Assembly: GCA_023436225.1 (NCBI GenBank)
Contig: JAEZKA010000052.1
Span: 36,134-100,133 of the forward strand
Reading direction: 5' to 3'
Origin: Bacillota bacterium
GTDB taxonomy: Bacteria; Bacillota; Clostridia; Lachnospirales; Lachnospiraceae
Length of the DNA stretch: 64,000 nt
The stretch's first letter is position 1. Each line of letters starts with the position of its first letter. The notes under the pieces were generated by a model. The model was given only the letters and a program-made list of their open reading frames with translations. It was not told the DNA's origin and did no database searches. A program made the translations under genes and the position numbers. This document shows positions 1 through 8,544 of the stretch, one piece after another.

Positions 1-37
1 AAACATTGATGAAACAAATGTAAATATACTGTCTATA

Positions 38-66
38 TTGACTTAATATTGACTATATATTAAGAT
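38..66 (+). promoter_or_regulatory. Candidate promoter of the sugar operon
   Basis: A TTGACT box at 38-43 is followed after 17 bases by TAAGAT at 61-66. A second TTGACT at 49-54 is followed after 16 bases by TATACA at 71-76. Either could drive the LacI-type gene starting at 164. The region is very AT-rich, so chance matches are likely. Confidence 0.35.
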
Positions 67-163
67 TTATTATACAAATCACATAAAATTATACAAATTG
101 GAAATAAGACTACTAAAAATGGAAAATGATATGTTTCAGAAAAAACTGAAAGAGGTGAAGTGG

Positions 164-1168
164 ATGCCGTTGACAGTAAGAGAAATTGCACAAGCAGCAG
201 GTGTTTCTCCGGCTACTGTATCGAGATACTTTTCAGGTAGTAATGTTGTTAGTACAGAAGTAGCCAGAAAAATCGAAAGTGTTGTGGATGAGTATGGCTA
301 TAAACCAAAATCAAAAAAGTTCAAAGATAATGGGGTAATCGCTGTCTTGCTTCCTGATTTACAACTAGGTTTTTATAGTGAAATGATAAAGCTCTTAATC
401 GATGAGATCCCTAAGTATAATTATCGGATCGTCTTTATTCCAATTATTGAAGGAAGTGAAGGCTATAAATTATTTTTTAAGGAGATGAATATTGTAGGGG
501 TTATCTTTCTAGATGAAGCAATGGATAAAGATATTTTTAACTATATTTCATCGAAGAATGTTAAGAGAGTGATGTGTGCAGGTGCAACCCTTGCTGACAA
601 AACACAGATGGTACATATTAATGATATGGCTGCGGCATATGAAGGAACGAAATACTTAATAAGTTTAGGGCATGAGAAAATTATATTCCTTTCGGATTTC
701 ATAAAAAATATTGGTTCATCATTTCAACGCTATGCTGGATGCAAGCGGGCACTTGAGGAGATTGGGATTAGTTTAAATGATAATGAGATGTTAGGGTTAG
801 GGAAAGTTACATATGAAAGTGGTTATCGTTTAACGAAGCAATTTCTAGAGAAGAAAACAGAATTTACTGCTATCTTTGCATTTAGTGATGAAATGGCAAT
901 TGGTGCCATTTCTGCATTAAGTGATTTTGGTCTAAAGGTACCAGAGGATGTATCTGTTCTTGGATTTGATGATATATCACTGGCGAGTCGGGTTGTCCCG
1001 CGATTAACTACAGTACACCAGCCACTAAAGGAATTTGTAGTAAAGACATTAGAAATGTTTCAAGTACTGGATAACAGTAATGATATTGTAGAACTTACAC
1101 TACCATATAAGCTAATTATTAGGGAAACATGCTCGGAGAATAGAGGAGTAAAAATTTATGAAAAATAA
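164..1168 (+). CDS. LacI-family transcriptional regulator of the sugar operon
   Basis: A 334-residue repressor or activator of the LacI/GalR family. Residues 1-25 form the typical helix-turn-helix (TVREIAQAAGVSPATVSRY), followed by a hinge and a type 1 periplasmic-binding-protein fold that should bind a sugar or sugar phosphate. The ATG at 164 is chosen because it follows an AGAGGTG ribosome site and begins directly at the HTH; the ATG at 98 would add 22 residues that do not belong to the family. Its last codons overlap the start of the downstream permease by 11 bases, so it is co-transcribed with the importer it most likely controls. The effector is unknown. Confidence 0.92.
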   Translation: MPLTVREIAQAAGVSPATVSRYFSGSNVVSTEVARKIESVVDEYGYKPKSKKFKDNGVIAVLLPDLQLGFYSEMIKLLIDEIPKYNYRIVFIPIIEGSEGYKLFFKEMNIVGVIFLDEAMDKDIFNYISSKNVKRVMCAGATLADKTQMVHINDMAAAYEGTKYLISLGHEKIIFLSDFIKNIGSSFQRYAGCKRALEEIGISLNDNEMLGLGKVTYESGYRLTKQFLEKKTEFTAIFAFSDEMAIGAISALSDFGLKVPEDVSVLGFDDISLASRVVPRLTTVHQPLKEFVVKTLEMFQVLDNSNDIVELTLPYKLIIRETCSENRGVKIYEK

Positions 1169-1997
1169 GAAAACTCTAAACGGGATTTCATTTATATTGA
1201 GATGGTTATATTTATCCTTCTTCATACTAGTATCAACTGGTCCATTGCTATGGATCATAATGTCATCTTTCAAAACCAACAAAGAAATCTTGGCTTCTGC
1301 GTTTGCCTTACCTTCTAAATTGGGGTTAAGTGGTTATATAGCGGCTCTTGAATTTGCCCCTATTTTTAAATTTTATGGAAATAGTTTGATTATCGCAATC
1401 GCCAGTACCTTACTAAATATTCTTATCGTATCGATGGCGGCTTATATCTTAGCAAGATGCAAATTTAGGGGAAAGACATTTTTAACCTTAATACTATCCT
1501 CTTCCTTGTTAATACCGGTATCTGCATTACTCATGCCTATTTATATTATTATGACAAGGATTGGATTATACGATACCAAAACAGGACTCATCCTTGTATA
1601 TGCGGCATTAGGATTACCAACCTCATTATTTGTTATAAAGAGCTATTTTCAGGGAATTCCAGTCGAGCTGGAAGAGGCTGCTTATCTAGATGGTGCCGGA
1701 TTTATCAGAACTTATTTTACAATTATATTTCCAATTGCAAAATCGGGTTTAGTTACGGCAGCAATACTACAGTTTTTAACTTCATGGAATGAATTTATGT
1801 TTGCACTTATACTAACAAAAAGTAATTCGGCTAGGACATTACCAATGGCATTAAATTATTTTACTGCCCAGTTTTCATTTAATTACACGGCGATGTTTGC
1901 GGCATTAGCAATGGTAATTATACCCAGTATATTGATCTATACTATCTTGCAAGAGCAAATAACAGAGAGTATGGTAGCTGGATCGGTAAAAGGTTAG
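1158..1997 (+). CDS. ABC sugar importer permease, MalG type
   Basis: A 279-residue inner-membrane permease of the carbohydrate uptake 1 family, with about six hydrophobic segments and the cytoplasmic EAA loop (EEAAYLDGAG near residue 173) that docks the ATPase. It should pair with the permease at 3459-4331 to form the channel for the lipoprotein encoded at 2061. The ATG at 1158 follows GAGGAG and overlaps the lacI-type gene. The order permease, binding protein, permease is unusual, since the two permeases normally sit side by side after the binding protein. No ATPase gene lies in this operon, so a shared MsmX-type ATPase encoded elsewhere is inferred. Confidence 0.9.
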   Translation: MKNKKTLNGISFILRWLYLSFFILVSTGPLLWIIMSSFKTNKEILASAFALPSKLGLSGYIAALEFAPIFKFYGNSLIIAIASTLLNILIVSMAAYILARCKFRGKTFLTLILSSSLLIPVSALLMPIYIIMTRIGLYDTKTGLILVYAALGLPTSLFVIKSYFQGIPVELEEAAYLDGAGFIRTYFTIIFPIAKSGLVTAAILQFLTSWNEFMFALILTKSNSARTLPMALNYFTAQFSFNYTAMFAALAMVIIPSILIYTILQEQITESMVAGSVKG

Positions 1998-2011
1998 ATT
2001 AATTAGAATTT

Positions 2012-2040
2012 TTGACACTGCAGGGTCTAAAAAATATATA
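2012..2040 (+). promoter_or_regulatory. Possible internal promoter before the sugar-binding protein
   Basis: TTGACA at 2012-2017, a 17-base spacer and TATATA at 2035-2040 match the housekeeping consensus well. Transcription would start very close to the ribosome site at 2046-2052, leaving almost no leader, which argues against use. It is recorded because binding proteins are often expressed above their permeases. Confidence 0.3.
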
Positions 2041-2060
2041 ATGTTAAAAGGAGCTTACTT

Positions 2061-3395
2061 ATGAAAAAAAGATTTAAGAAAGTCACTAGCGTACTATTAG
2101 TCGGAGTAATGGCAATGAGTATGTTAACAGGTTGTGGAGCAAAAAGTGATACAAAGGAAACACAAACAAGTGGGACAGAGGTTGCAAGTAATGTAGAAGT
2201 AAAAGAGGAGAATAATAGCAATGAAATAATTGAGATAAATTTTCCTACCTCTTGGGTTGGTGTTAGTACCAGTACGGAATGGTTTAAAGACCGTCTTGAA
2301 GCGTTCAATAGTCAATATTCTGATAAGTATAAAGTCGTAGTAGAGGAGATTGCTGGTGATCAGGCTTATGTAGATAAGCTTAAGGTTTTATATTCCTCCA
2401 ATTCATTACCTGATGTTATCAGCGCGGGAGGATACAATGTGATTGATTCCATGAAGGATCAGATACTTGATTTAACTCCATACGTAGATGATACTTGGAA
2501 GGCTACGATGAATGATGTATGCTGGGATGTGAATTCTAGAGATGGCAGCATATATGGTATTCCATACAGCAGACAGGTAATCGGATATTTCTATAATAAA
2601 GAATTATTTAATCAAGCGGGAATTAATGAGCCAGCTAAGACATGGGATGAGTTCTTTGAGCAATGTGATAAATTATTAGCTGCAGGCATTACACCAATCT
2701 CAATGGATACCGCGGATTCCGGCTGGTTAACTTCTCTGTTTTTAGGTGCAATGATCGCATCTACTGATGCAGGCGAAGAATTTATGAACACAACACTTCC
2801 CACCGATTATAATACCAAAGAATTTATTGAAGCTGCCACTAAAATTCAAACAATGTTTCAAAAGTATACGACCTCAGATGCAGTCGGTGGAAAATATGAG
2901 AATGGCGCAAGTAATTTCTTCATGGAAGAAACAGCAATTATAGCAAATGGACCATGGATGGTTAGTGACTTTTATGATGCCAATATGGTAGAAGAAGGAT
3001 TTGCCGATAAGATAGGAACAGCAATTTTCCCCGGTGATGTAATGTATAATAGCGGAAAAATCGGATTTAATATTGCAGCGAAAACGGATGAGAAAATTGA
3101 AGCATCTTTAGAATTTGTTAAATTTATGACTTCACAAGAAAGTCAACAAAAGCTATTAGAAATGACAGGTGATATCCCGGCCGATATTAATGTAAAATCA
3201 GATAATATCTATCCTGTTATTAATGAAATTTTAGAAAATGGTAATAAAGCAACCAGAAGTATTAATGATTTCCAAAGCTTATGGTATTCCAATGTAGTGG
3301 ATGAAATTAGTATTCAGTACCCATTGCTTGCTCAAGGGCAGATTACACCTGAGGAATTTGCAACTGCTTTAACTGAGGCAGCAAAGAAAAACTAA
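2061..3395 (+). CDS. Sugar-binding lipoprotein of an ABC importer
   Basis: A 444-residue extracellular solute-binding protein of family 1 (MalE-like). It begins with a lipoprotein signal peptide: positively charged start, hydrophobic core, then lipobox LTGC with the acylated cysteine at residue 25. An acidic and serine-rich linker follows, then the two-lobed binding domain. It would be anchored to the outer face of the membrane and deliver a sugar to the permeases at 1158 and 3459. The ATG follows AAAAGGAG. A strong hairpin lies directly after the stop codon. The substrate is unknown; the GH4 enzyme and PfkB kinase downstream suggest a glycoside or oligosaccharide. Confidence 0.92.
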   Translation: MKKRFKKVTSVLLVGVMAMSMLTGCGAKSDTKETQTSGTEVASNVEVKEENNSNEIIEINFPTSWVGVSTSTEWFKDRLEAFNSQYSDKYKVVVEEIAGDQAYVDKLKVLYSSNSLPDVISAGGYNVIDSMKDQILDLTPYVDDTWKATMNDVCWDVNSRDGSIYGIPYSRQVIGYFYNKELFNQAGINEPAKTWDEFFEQCDKLLAAGITPISMDTADSGWLTSLFLGAMIASTDAGEEFMNTTLPTDYNTKEFIEAATKIQTMFQKYTTSDAVGGKYENGASNFFMEETAIIANGPWMVSDFYDANMVEEGFADKIGTAIFPGDVMYNSGKIGFNIAAKTDEKIEASLEFVKFMTSQESQQKLLEMTGDIPADINVKSDNIYPVINEILENGNKATRSINDFQSLWYSNVVDEISIQYPLLAQGQITPEEFATALTEAAKKN

Positions 3396-3408
3396 CGAAG
3401 AACATCAC

Positions 3409-3441
3409 TTCTTTCCTCTATTCTATGGATAGAGGAAAGAA
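3409..3441 (+). other. Strong intra-operon hairpin after the binding-protein gene
   Basis: Perfect 13-bp inverted repeat (TTCTTTCCTCTAT with ATAGAGGAAAGAA, 7-base loop) in the 63-base gap between the binding protein and the second permease. It is not followed by a T-run, so it is more likely a transcript-stabilising or partial-termination structure than a full terminator. Such hairpins after binding-protein genes raise their mRNA level relative to the permeases. Confidence 0.7.
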
Positions 3442-3458
3442 GAAATGAGGTGACAAAA

Positions 3459-4331
3459 TTGCGTGTTAAAAAAAGAATGATAGTGTTATTTTTATTACCT
3501 TGCATTATATTATTTGCTTTGATTTATTTAATACCTATGGGAGTTGTTTTGGTAACCTCATTATTTGAATGGAGATCCGGTGGAGTATTCCGTTTTGTAG
3601 GCTTGAGAAATTATATTGAAGCATTTGTAAATGATACGAGAATGCATCAAGCACTTAAAAATACAGGTATTTGGGCTTTACTGCAATCTGTTATCCATGT
3701 GGGAATCGGTACTATTACAGCTCTAATATTGGCTAGAAGAAGAAGGGGTTGGAAAGTAATTAGAACCATTATGATGATTCCTAATGTAATATCAGCAGCA
3801 GCGCTAGGTGTTATCTTTTTAAATGTATTCAATCCGAAATATGGATTACTTAATTCATTAATAAGTGCAATTACAGGGAACGATTTTTCGAAGAATTGGT
3901 ATTTTGATCAAAATACGGCTTTCATTACTGTGACTTGGAGCTGGTTGCTATATGCTGGCTTAGTTATGATCATTGTGCTTGCTGGTGTTATGTCCGTACC
4001 CAATGATATCATAGAGGCAGCAAATATCGATGGAGCTACCGGTCTAAAGATTGATTTCAGCATACGGTTACCTCTAATTCGTACCACGCTAGGAACTTGT
4101 GTAATCATATCAGCGACAAGTATGTTAAGAGAATTTGAGCTAATTTATCTAACCACCAATGGCGGACCTGGAGTGACCACACTTAATTTGCCGCTATATC
4201 TTTACAAAACATCCATGACGGATAATAACTATGGATATGCAAATATGATGGGTGTTTTATTGATTATATTAGGAATCATTGTAGTGTTTGCAATTAATAA
4301 ATTATTTAAAATGAATGAAGCAGATTACTAA
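3459..4331 (+). CDS. ABC sugar importer permease, MalF type
   Basis: A 290-residue permease with about six membrane segments and an EAA loop (EAANIDGATG). It is the partner of the MalG-type permease at 1158. The start is uncertain. A TTG at 3459 sits six bases after a GAGGTG ribosome site and gives MRVKKRMIV; a GTG at 3450 lies inside that ribosome site; an ATG at 3477 is also possible. It follows the binding-protein gene after a stable hairpin and precedes the GH4 gene by 32 bases. Confidence 0.88.
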   Translation: MRVKKRMIVLFLLPCIILFALIYLIPMGVVLVTSLFEWRSGGVFRFVGLRNYIEAFVNDTRMHQALKNTGIWALLQSVIHVGIGTITALILARRRRGWKVIRTIMMIPNVISAAALGVIFLNVFNPKYGLLNSLISAITGNDFSKNWYFDQNTAFITVTWSWLLYAGLVMIIVLAGVMSVPNDIIEAANIDGATGLKIDFSIRLPLIRTTLGTCVIISATSMLREFELIYLTTNGGPGVTTLNLPLYLYKTSMTDNNYGYANMMGVLLIILGIIVVFAINKLFKMNEADY

Positions 4332-4363
4332 TAATTTCATAAGAAATATGTAGGAGGATTAGA

Positions 4364-5731
4364 ATGAAGATTACAGTAATAGGTGGTGGGGGAGTACGCT
4401 CGATGTTTCTTGCAAAAAGCCTTGCTCACAGTGGAAAAAGATTAGGAATTACTGAAATTGTTTTCATGGATGATAATGAAGAAAAGTTAAATATATATGG
4501 AAGAATGGCGAAGGAAGTTGCAAAACGAATTGACCCATCCATTTTATTTGAATTAACAACGGATCCAATTGAAGCGGTAAAGGATGCTAATTATGTAATA
4601 ACGACAATTCGTGTCGGTGAAGATGGTATGAGGGTGAGAGATGAAAGAATCGCTTTATCTTATCATCTGTTAGGACAGGAGACAACCGGTGCAGCAGGAT
4701 TTTCTTTTGCAATGCGCTCTGTTCCTGTATTAGCTAGTTATTGTGAATTAATAAAGCAATATGCGAAGAAAGATGTTAAAGTATTTAATTTTACTAATCC
4801 AGCAGGTGTTGTATCACAAACCTTAAGAGATATGGGATATGATTTTACGTATGGTATTTGTGATGCACCAAGTGGATTGCTGCATTCGATTGCAAAGGTG
4901 TATGGTGTTAGCCCGGATGAAATTACAGGTGAATGCTATGGTTTGAACCATCTATCGTATTTTAGAAGCGTTAAACTGAATGGTAAGGAGATTATGCAGG
5001 ATTTACTACAGGATGATCGCATTTACCAGGAAACAGATATGCGCTTTTTCGATAAGGAGCTAGTTTTACATATGGGAGGTCTCCTGAATGAGTATCTGTA
5101 TTACTTTTACTATCCCGAAGAGGCAATTAACAATATATTGAATGCCAAGGTGACAAGGGGTGAAGTAATTCAGGAAATTAATAGCGAGATGACCAAAGAA
5201 TTATCTTTGATGGACATTGAAAATGACTTTGATCAATGCCTCAAGGTTTATGAGAAATGGTATAATAAACGTGAGATGGCTTATATGGCGAATGAGACAG
5301 GAATTCAAAGTCATAAAGCACCATTTCAATTCAATATTCATGAGAAAGACAACGGAGGCTATGCAGGGGTAGCTTTAAAATATATTGAAACTATCTTATC
5401 CGGAGAACCCAATGAAATGATTCTTTGTGTGCCAAATAACGGTGCAATCGAAGGGTTAATGGACACAGATGTAGTGGAAGTAAGTTGTACGATAACAAAG
5501 GATGGCCATATTCCACATAAGATAGAAAATCCAGGCGAGCTACAGATGGAATTAATTCGACGTGTAAAAGCCTATGAAAGACATGCATCAGCAGCGCTGA
5601 GAAATAGAAGTAGAGAAGAAGCTGTGGATTGTCTTATGTTACATCCACTGGTGAATTCGTATTCATTAGCGAAAGCATTGGTTGATCAATACATAAGCTT
5701 AAATTCAGATTATATTCAGGGGTGGAAGTAG
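4364..5731 (+). CDS. Glycoside hydrolase family 4 enzyme
   Basis: A 455-residue cytoplasmic glycosidase of family GH4, which cleaves glycosides by an NAD+ and Mn2+ dependent oxidation-elimination route. An N-terminal Rossmann fold (VIGGGGVRS, residues 5-13) binds NAD. The NPAG motif (145-148), Cys166 in GICDAP and His196 in GLNHL match the metal-binding positions of the family. Members act on alpha-galactosides, alpha-glucuronides or 6-phospho-glycosides; specificity cannot be read here. It is preceded by TAGGAGGA and followed by a kinase gene one base after its stop codon, so the two products likely act in one pathway. Confidence 0.9.
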   Translation: MKITVIGGGGVRSMFLAKSLAHSGKRLGITEIVFMDDNEEKLNIYGRMAKEVAKRIDPSILFELTTDPIEAVKDANYVITTIRVGEDGMRVRDERIALSYHLLGQETTGAAGFSFAMRSVPVLASYCELIKQYAKKDVKVFNFTNPAGVVSQTLRDMGYDFTYGICDAPSGLLHSIAKVYGVSPDEITGECYGLNHLSYFRSVKLNGKEIMQDLLQDDRIYQETDMRFFDKELVLHMGGLLNEYLYYFYYPEEAINNILNAKVTRGEVIQEINSEMTKELSLMDIENDFDQCLKVYEKWYNKREMAYMANETGIQSHKAPFQFNIHEKDNGGYAGVALKYIETILSGEPNEMILCVPNNGAIEGLMDTDVVEVSCTITKDGHIPHKIENPGELQMELIRRVKAYERHASAALRNRSREEAVDCLMLHPLVNSYSLAKALVDQYISLNSDYIQGWK

Positions 5732-5732
5732 A

Positions 5733-6650
5733 ATGGGATTTGTATCAGGAATAGGAATGCTTAACGTGGATTTACTTTATTCTGGAATGGATCGAATCCC
5801 AAATGAAGGAGAGGAATTATTCTCCAATAGCTTTGATGTTCAATTGGGTGGAGGAATGCCGGCGACATTGATTAATTTAACGCGACTTGGCATACCTACA
5901 GCGTTCTGTACCTTTTTAGGAAAAGATATATTTTCTAATTTTATCAAGGAACAATTAGAACATTATAATGCGAAATATTACAACTTGTATAGTGGAGAAG
6001 GAATTCCACTAACGATAACCTCCATTATAACGACAAAGAGAGACCGTACATTTATATCCTATTGTGAGAATCCTTGTCTAAATGAAGCACATATGGAAGA
6101 GATCTATCAGAAGTTAAAAGGGTCTAAGATTGTCGATATGCAGCTTGGATACCTAGAAGTATACAGAAAATTGAAGAAGGATGGCGCAAAACTGGTTTTT
6201 GATATAGGGTGGGATGAAGATATGTCCTTAGAGAAATATTCTGAGTACCTGGAGATTGCGGACTATTTTACACCCAATCAAAAAGAGGCATTAATGATTA
6301 CTAAAACCAGTAATATTCAGGATGCAGCAAATAAATTAAAACAATATTTTAAGCAGGTGGTAATTAAATTAGACAAAGACGGATGTTTCTATACAGATGG
6401 TGATGAATCCTATATTATACCTCCTTTAGAGAATGTGATTGCCGTTGATTCAACAGGAGCGGGAGATGCATTTTTGAGCGGCTTCATTTATGGCTTGTAT
6501 CATGATTATGATATTGAGGATGCCATTCTTTTTGGAAATATCACAGGAGGTACCTGCGTTCAAGGGATTGGATGCCTTACCAAATATGTGAATGAGCAGG
6601 AGCTATTAGAGCTTGCAAAAAGCTGTCGAAGGAAGATAGCATGGAATTAG
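5733..6650 (+). CDS. PfkB-family carbohydrate kinase
   Basis: A 305-residue ribokinase-like kinase. The signature DSTGAGDAF (239-247) carries the catalytic base Asp245 and the anion hole, and the N-terminal substrate-binding GG motif is present (LGGGMPATL). It would phosphorylate a sugar with ATP in the cytoplasm. The gene starts one base after the GH4 stop codon, suggesting translational coupling. Since the operon imports sugar through an ABC transporter (unphosphorylated), this kinase probably phosphorylates the imported glycoside or the released monosaccharide. A terminator follows at 6764. Confidence 0.88.
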   Translation: MGFVSGIGMLNVDLLYSGMDRIPNEGEELFSNSFDVQLGGGMPATLINLTRLGIPTAFCTFLGKDIFSNFIKEQLEHYNAKYYNLYSGEGIPLTITSIITTKRDRTFISYCENPCLNEAHMEEIYQKLKGSKIVDMQLGYLEVYRKLKKDGAKLVFDIGWDEDMSLEKYSEYLEIADYFTPNQKEALMITKTSNIQDAANKLKQYFKQVVIKLDKDGCFYTDGDESYIIPPLENVIAVDSTGAGDAFLSGFIYGLYHDYDIEDAILFGNITGGTCVQGIGCLTKYVNEQELLELAKSCRRKIAWN

Positions 6651-6763
6651 CCTAGCAGCATAAAGATTGTCAGGTTATAACTTATTATAACAAACAGGAA
6701 TGAAAGTTTGGTAGAATAAATGAAATAGTAAGTTTCTTACGATAAGCTTCAATGATAACGTTG

Positions 6764-6806
6764 AAAAAGCCTTTAAATCCTATGAAATAGGAAATAAGGC
6801 TTTTTT
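6764..6806. terminator. Bidirectional terminator between the sugar and SUF operons
   Basis: Inverted repeat AAAAAGCCTT ... AAGGCTTTTTT with a nested ATCCTAT/ATAGGA stem. T-runs are present on both strands, so it can end the plus-strand sugar operon and the minus-strand SUF operon that converge here. Confidence 0.85.
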
Positions 6807-6836
6807 ACATGTTATTTTGCTTGGATTGAAGCTTAA

Positions 6837-7274
6837 TCATAGTTCCTTTGCGGTATCTATCGCTGTCATCAGCGTATGCCAAGGCATGGTAGCACATTTC
6901 ACTCTCGCTGGCATATTGGATACATTAGCTAGGGCAATTGCTTCCTCCAGTCGTTCTATTTCCTCGTCGGAAAGTGGGGATTGGCGGATCATACGAAGGA
7001 AAAGCTGGCACAAATCTTTGGCCTCTTGCAGTGTTTTTCCTCTTACCTGATCGATCATAATGGAAACAGAGGCTTGTGAGATAGCACAGCCATCACCAGT
7101 ATAGGAAGCATCCTCAATGACACCATCGGCTAATTTTAAAAATAGCTTGATATCATCCCCACAGCTAGGGTTTTTGCCTGGTATTTCTATGCTTGCCTCC
7201 TCCAGTTCATGTCTGTTATGGTGGTATAAATTATGCTCTTTGATTGTATCTGAATATAATTCATTAATATTCAA
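6837..7274 (-). CDS. sufU: SufU, zinc-dependent sulfurtransferase for Fe-S assembly
   Basis: A 145-residue IscU-like SufU protein. Three conserved cysteines are visible: Cys38 (PSCGDD, with Asp40), Cys63 (GDGCAIS) and Cys127 (VKCATMPW). In Gram-positive SUF systems these bind zinc and accept the persulfide from SufS. The insert between the second and third cysteines, typical of SufU and not IscU, is present. The start is taken as a TTG at 7274, nine bases after AAAGGAG; the TTG at 7280 is too close to that site. It overlaps the sufS end and is the last gene of the operon. Confidence 0.93.
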   Translation of the reverse strand: MNINELYSDTIKEHNLYHHNRHELEEASIEIPGKNPSCGDDIKLFLKLADGVIEDASYTGDGCAISQASVSIMIDQVRGKTLQEAKDLCQLFLRMIRQSPLSDEEIERLEEAIALANVSNMPARVKCATMPWHTLMTAIDTAKEL

Positions 7275-8544
7275 GGCCAAGGACTCCTTTCACTGTCTTC
7301 AATGCATTAACCAGGCGATCGATATCCTCTTCGGTATTATAGAAGTACAGGCTCATTCGACAGGTGGCATTGACACCCATATGAGCCATCAGAGGCTGGG
7401 CACAGTGATGACCGGCTCGTATAGCGACCCCGTGAGAGGCAAGAATGGTAGCGGTATCATGTGGATGAACGGACCTGACATTAAAGGAAAGAATTCCGGT
7501 TCCATGTGATACGCCGTTATTACCGTATATTTCAATTTCAGGAAGAGAGGAAAGCCTTTTGTAAGCATATTCCATAAGGTGCTGCTCTATTTTTTCAATG
7601 GTAGGCATGCCTACTGTATTCAGATAATCGATGGCAGCCCCTAATCCAATGACGCCTTCTGAATTCTGGGTTCCTGCTTCAAACCTCCAAGGGGAATCCA
7701 TATAAGTTACGCTTTGCTGAGTTACCTCTTCTACAATCCCACCGCCGATACGAAGTGGCTCCATGGAGCGAAGATATTCTTTCTTTCCATAGAGGATACC
7801 AATTCCCGCCGGCGCCAGCATCTTATGACCGGAAAATGCCATAAAGTCTACATTGAGGTCACGGACATTAACCTGCATATGAGGTATGCTTTGCGCGGCG
7901 TCCAACAGGACAACAGCGCCCTGTTGATGGGCCATATCGGCTATTTCACGTATTGGATTGACAAACCCAAGCACATTGGAGACATGAGTGATTGCCACAA
8001 TTTTTGTTCGAGGAGTAAGCTTTTTTTGGACCTCTTCCAAGGAAATGTGCCCATTTTTATCAGGTAATAGATAATTTAGCTTTGCTTTTTTACGCTGAGC
8101 GAGACGTTGCCAAGGCAACAGATTACTGTGGTGCTCTAACACGGAAATAAGAATTTCATCTCCAGCTTCCAGGATTTGTTCCCCGAAACTTTGCGCCACT
8201 AGATTAATGGAATCCGTAGTGCCAGAAGTAAAGACAATTTCTTCCGGATCATCGCATCCGATGAATGCAGCAACCTTCCTCCGAACCTGTTCATACATTT
8301 CAGTCACACGGATGCTGATATCATACGTTCCTCGGTGAGGGTTTGAATTATAGGTTTGGTAGTATTCACCAATCGCAGATATCACCTGATTTGGTTTTTG
8401 GGTAGTAGCTGCATTATCCAGATAGGCAAGGGCAGGTTCCCCACTATTTTTATGTAATAGCAGGGGGAAATCCTTTTTATAGTCCGCTTTTATTATATTC
8501 TTCAGAGGAACAACAGGTTTAGGTTGTTCTGTACTCTTTAGCAT
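7264..8544 (-). CDS. sufS: SufS cysteine desulfurase
   Basis: A 426-residue PLP-dependent class V aminotransferase-fold enzyme of the group II (SufS/CsdA) type. It converts cysteine to alanine and a protein persulfide. The PLP lysine is Lys241 in SGHKMLAP and the catalytic cysteine is Cys381 in RAGHHCAQPL. It hands sulfur to SufU. The gene overlaps sufD by 7 bases, has GGGAGGT before its ATG, and overlaps sufU, so it is translated from the single SUF transcript. The N-terminus carries about 20 extra residues before the usual start of the fold. Confidence 0.95.
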   Translation of the reverse strand: MLKSTEQPKPVVPLKNIIKADYKKDFPLLLHKNSGEPALAYLDNAATTQKPNQVISAIGEYYQTYNSNPHRGTYDISIRVTEMYEQVRRKVAAFIGCDDPEEIVFTSGTTDSINLVAQSFGEQILEAGDEILISVLEHHSNLLPWQRLAQRKKAKLNYLLPDKNGHISLEEVQKKLTPRTKIVAITHVSNVLGFVNPIREIADMAHQQGAVVLLDAAQSIPHMQVNVRDLNVDFMAFSGHKMLAPAGIGILYGKKEYLRSMEPLRIGGGIVEEVTQQSVTYMDSPWRFEAGTQNSEGVIGLGAAIDYLNTVGMPTIEKIEQHLMEYAYKRLSSLPEIEIYGNNGVSHGTGILSFNVRSVHPHDTATILASHGVAIRAGHHCAQPLMAHMGVNATCRMSLYFYNTEEDIDRLVNALKTVKGVLGLEY

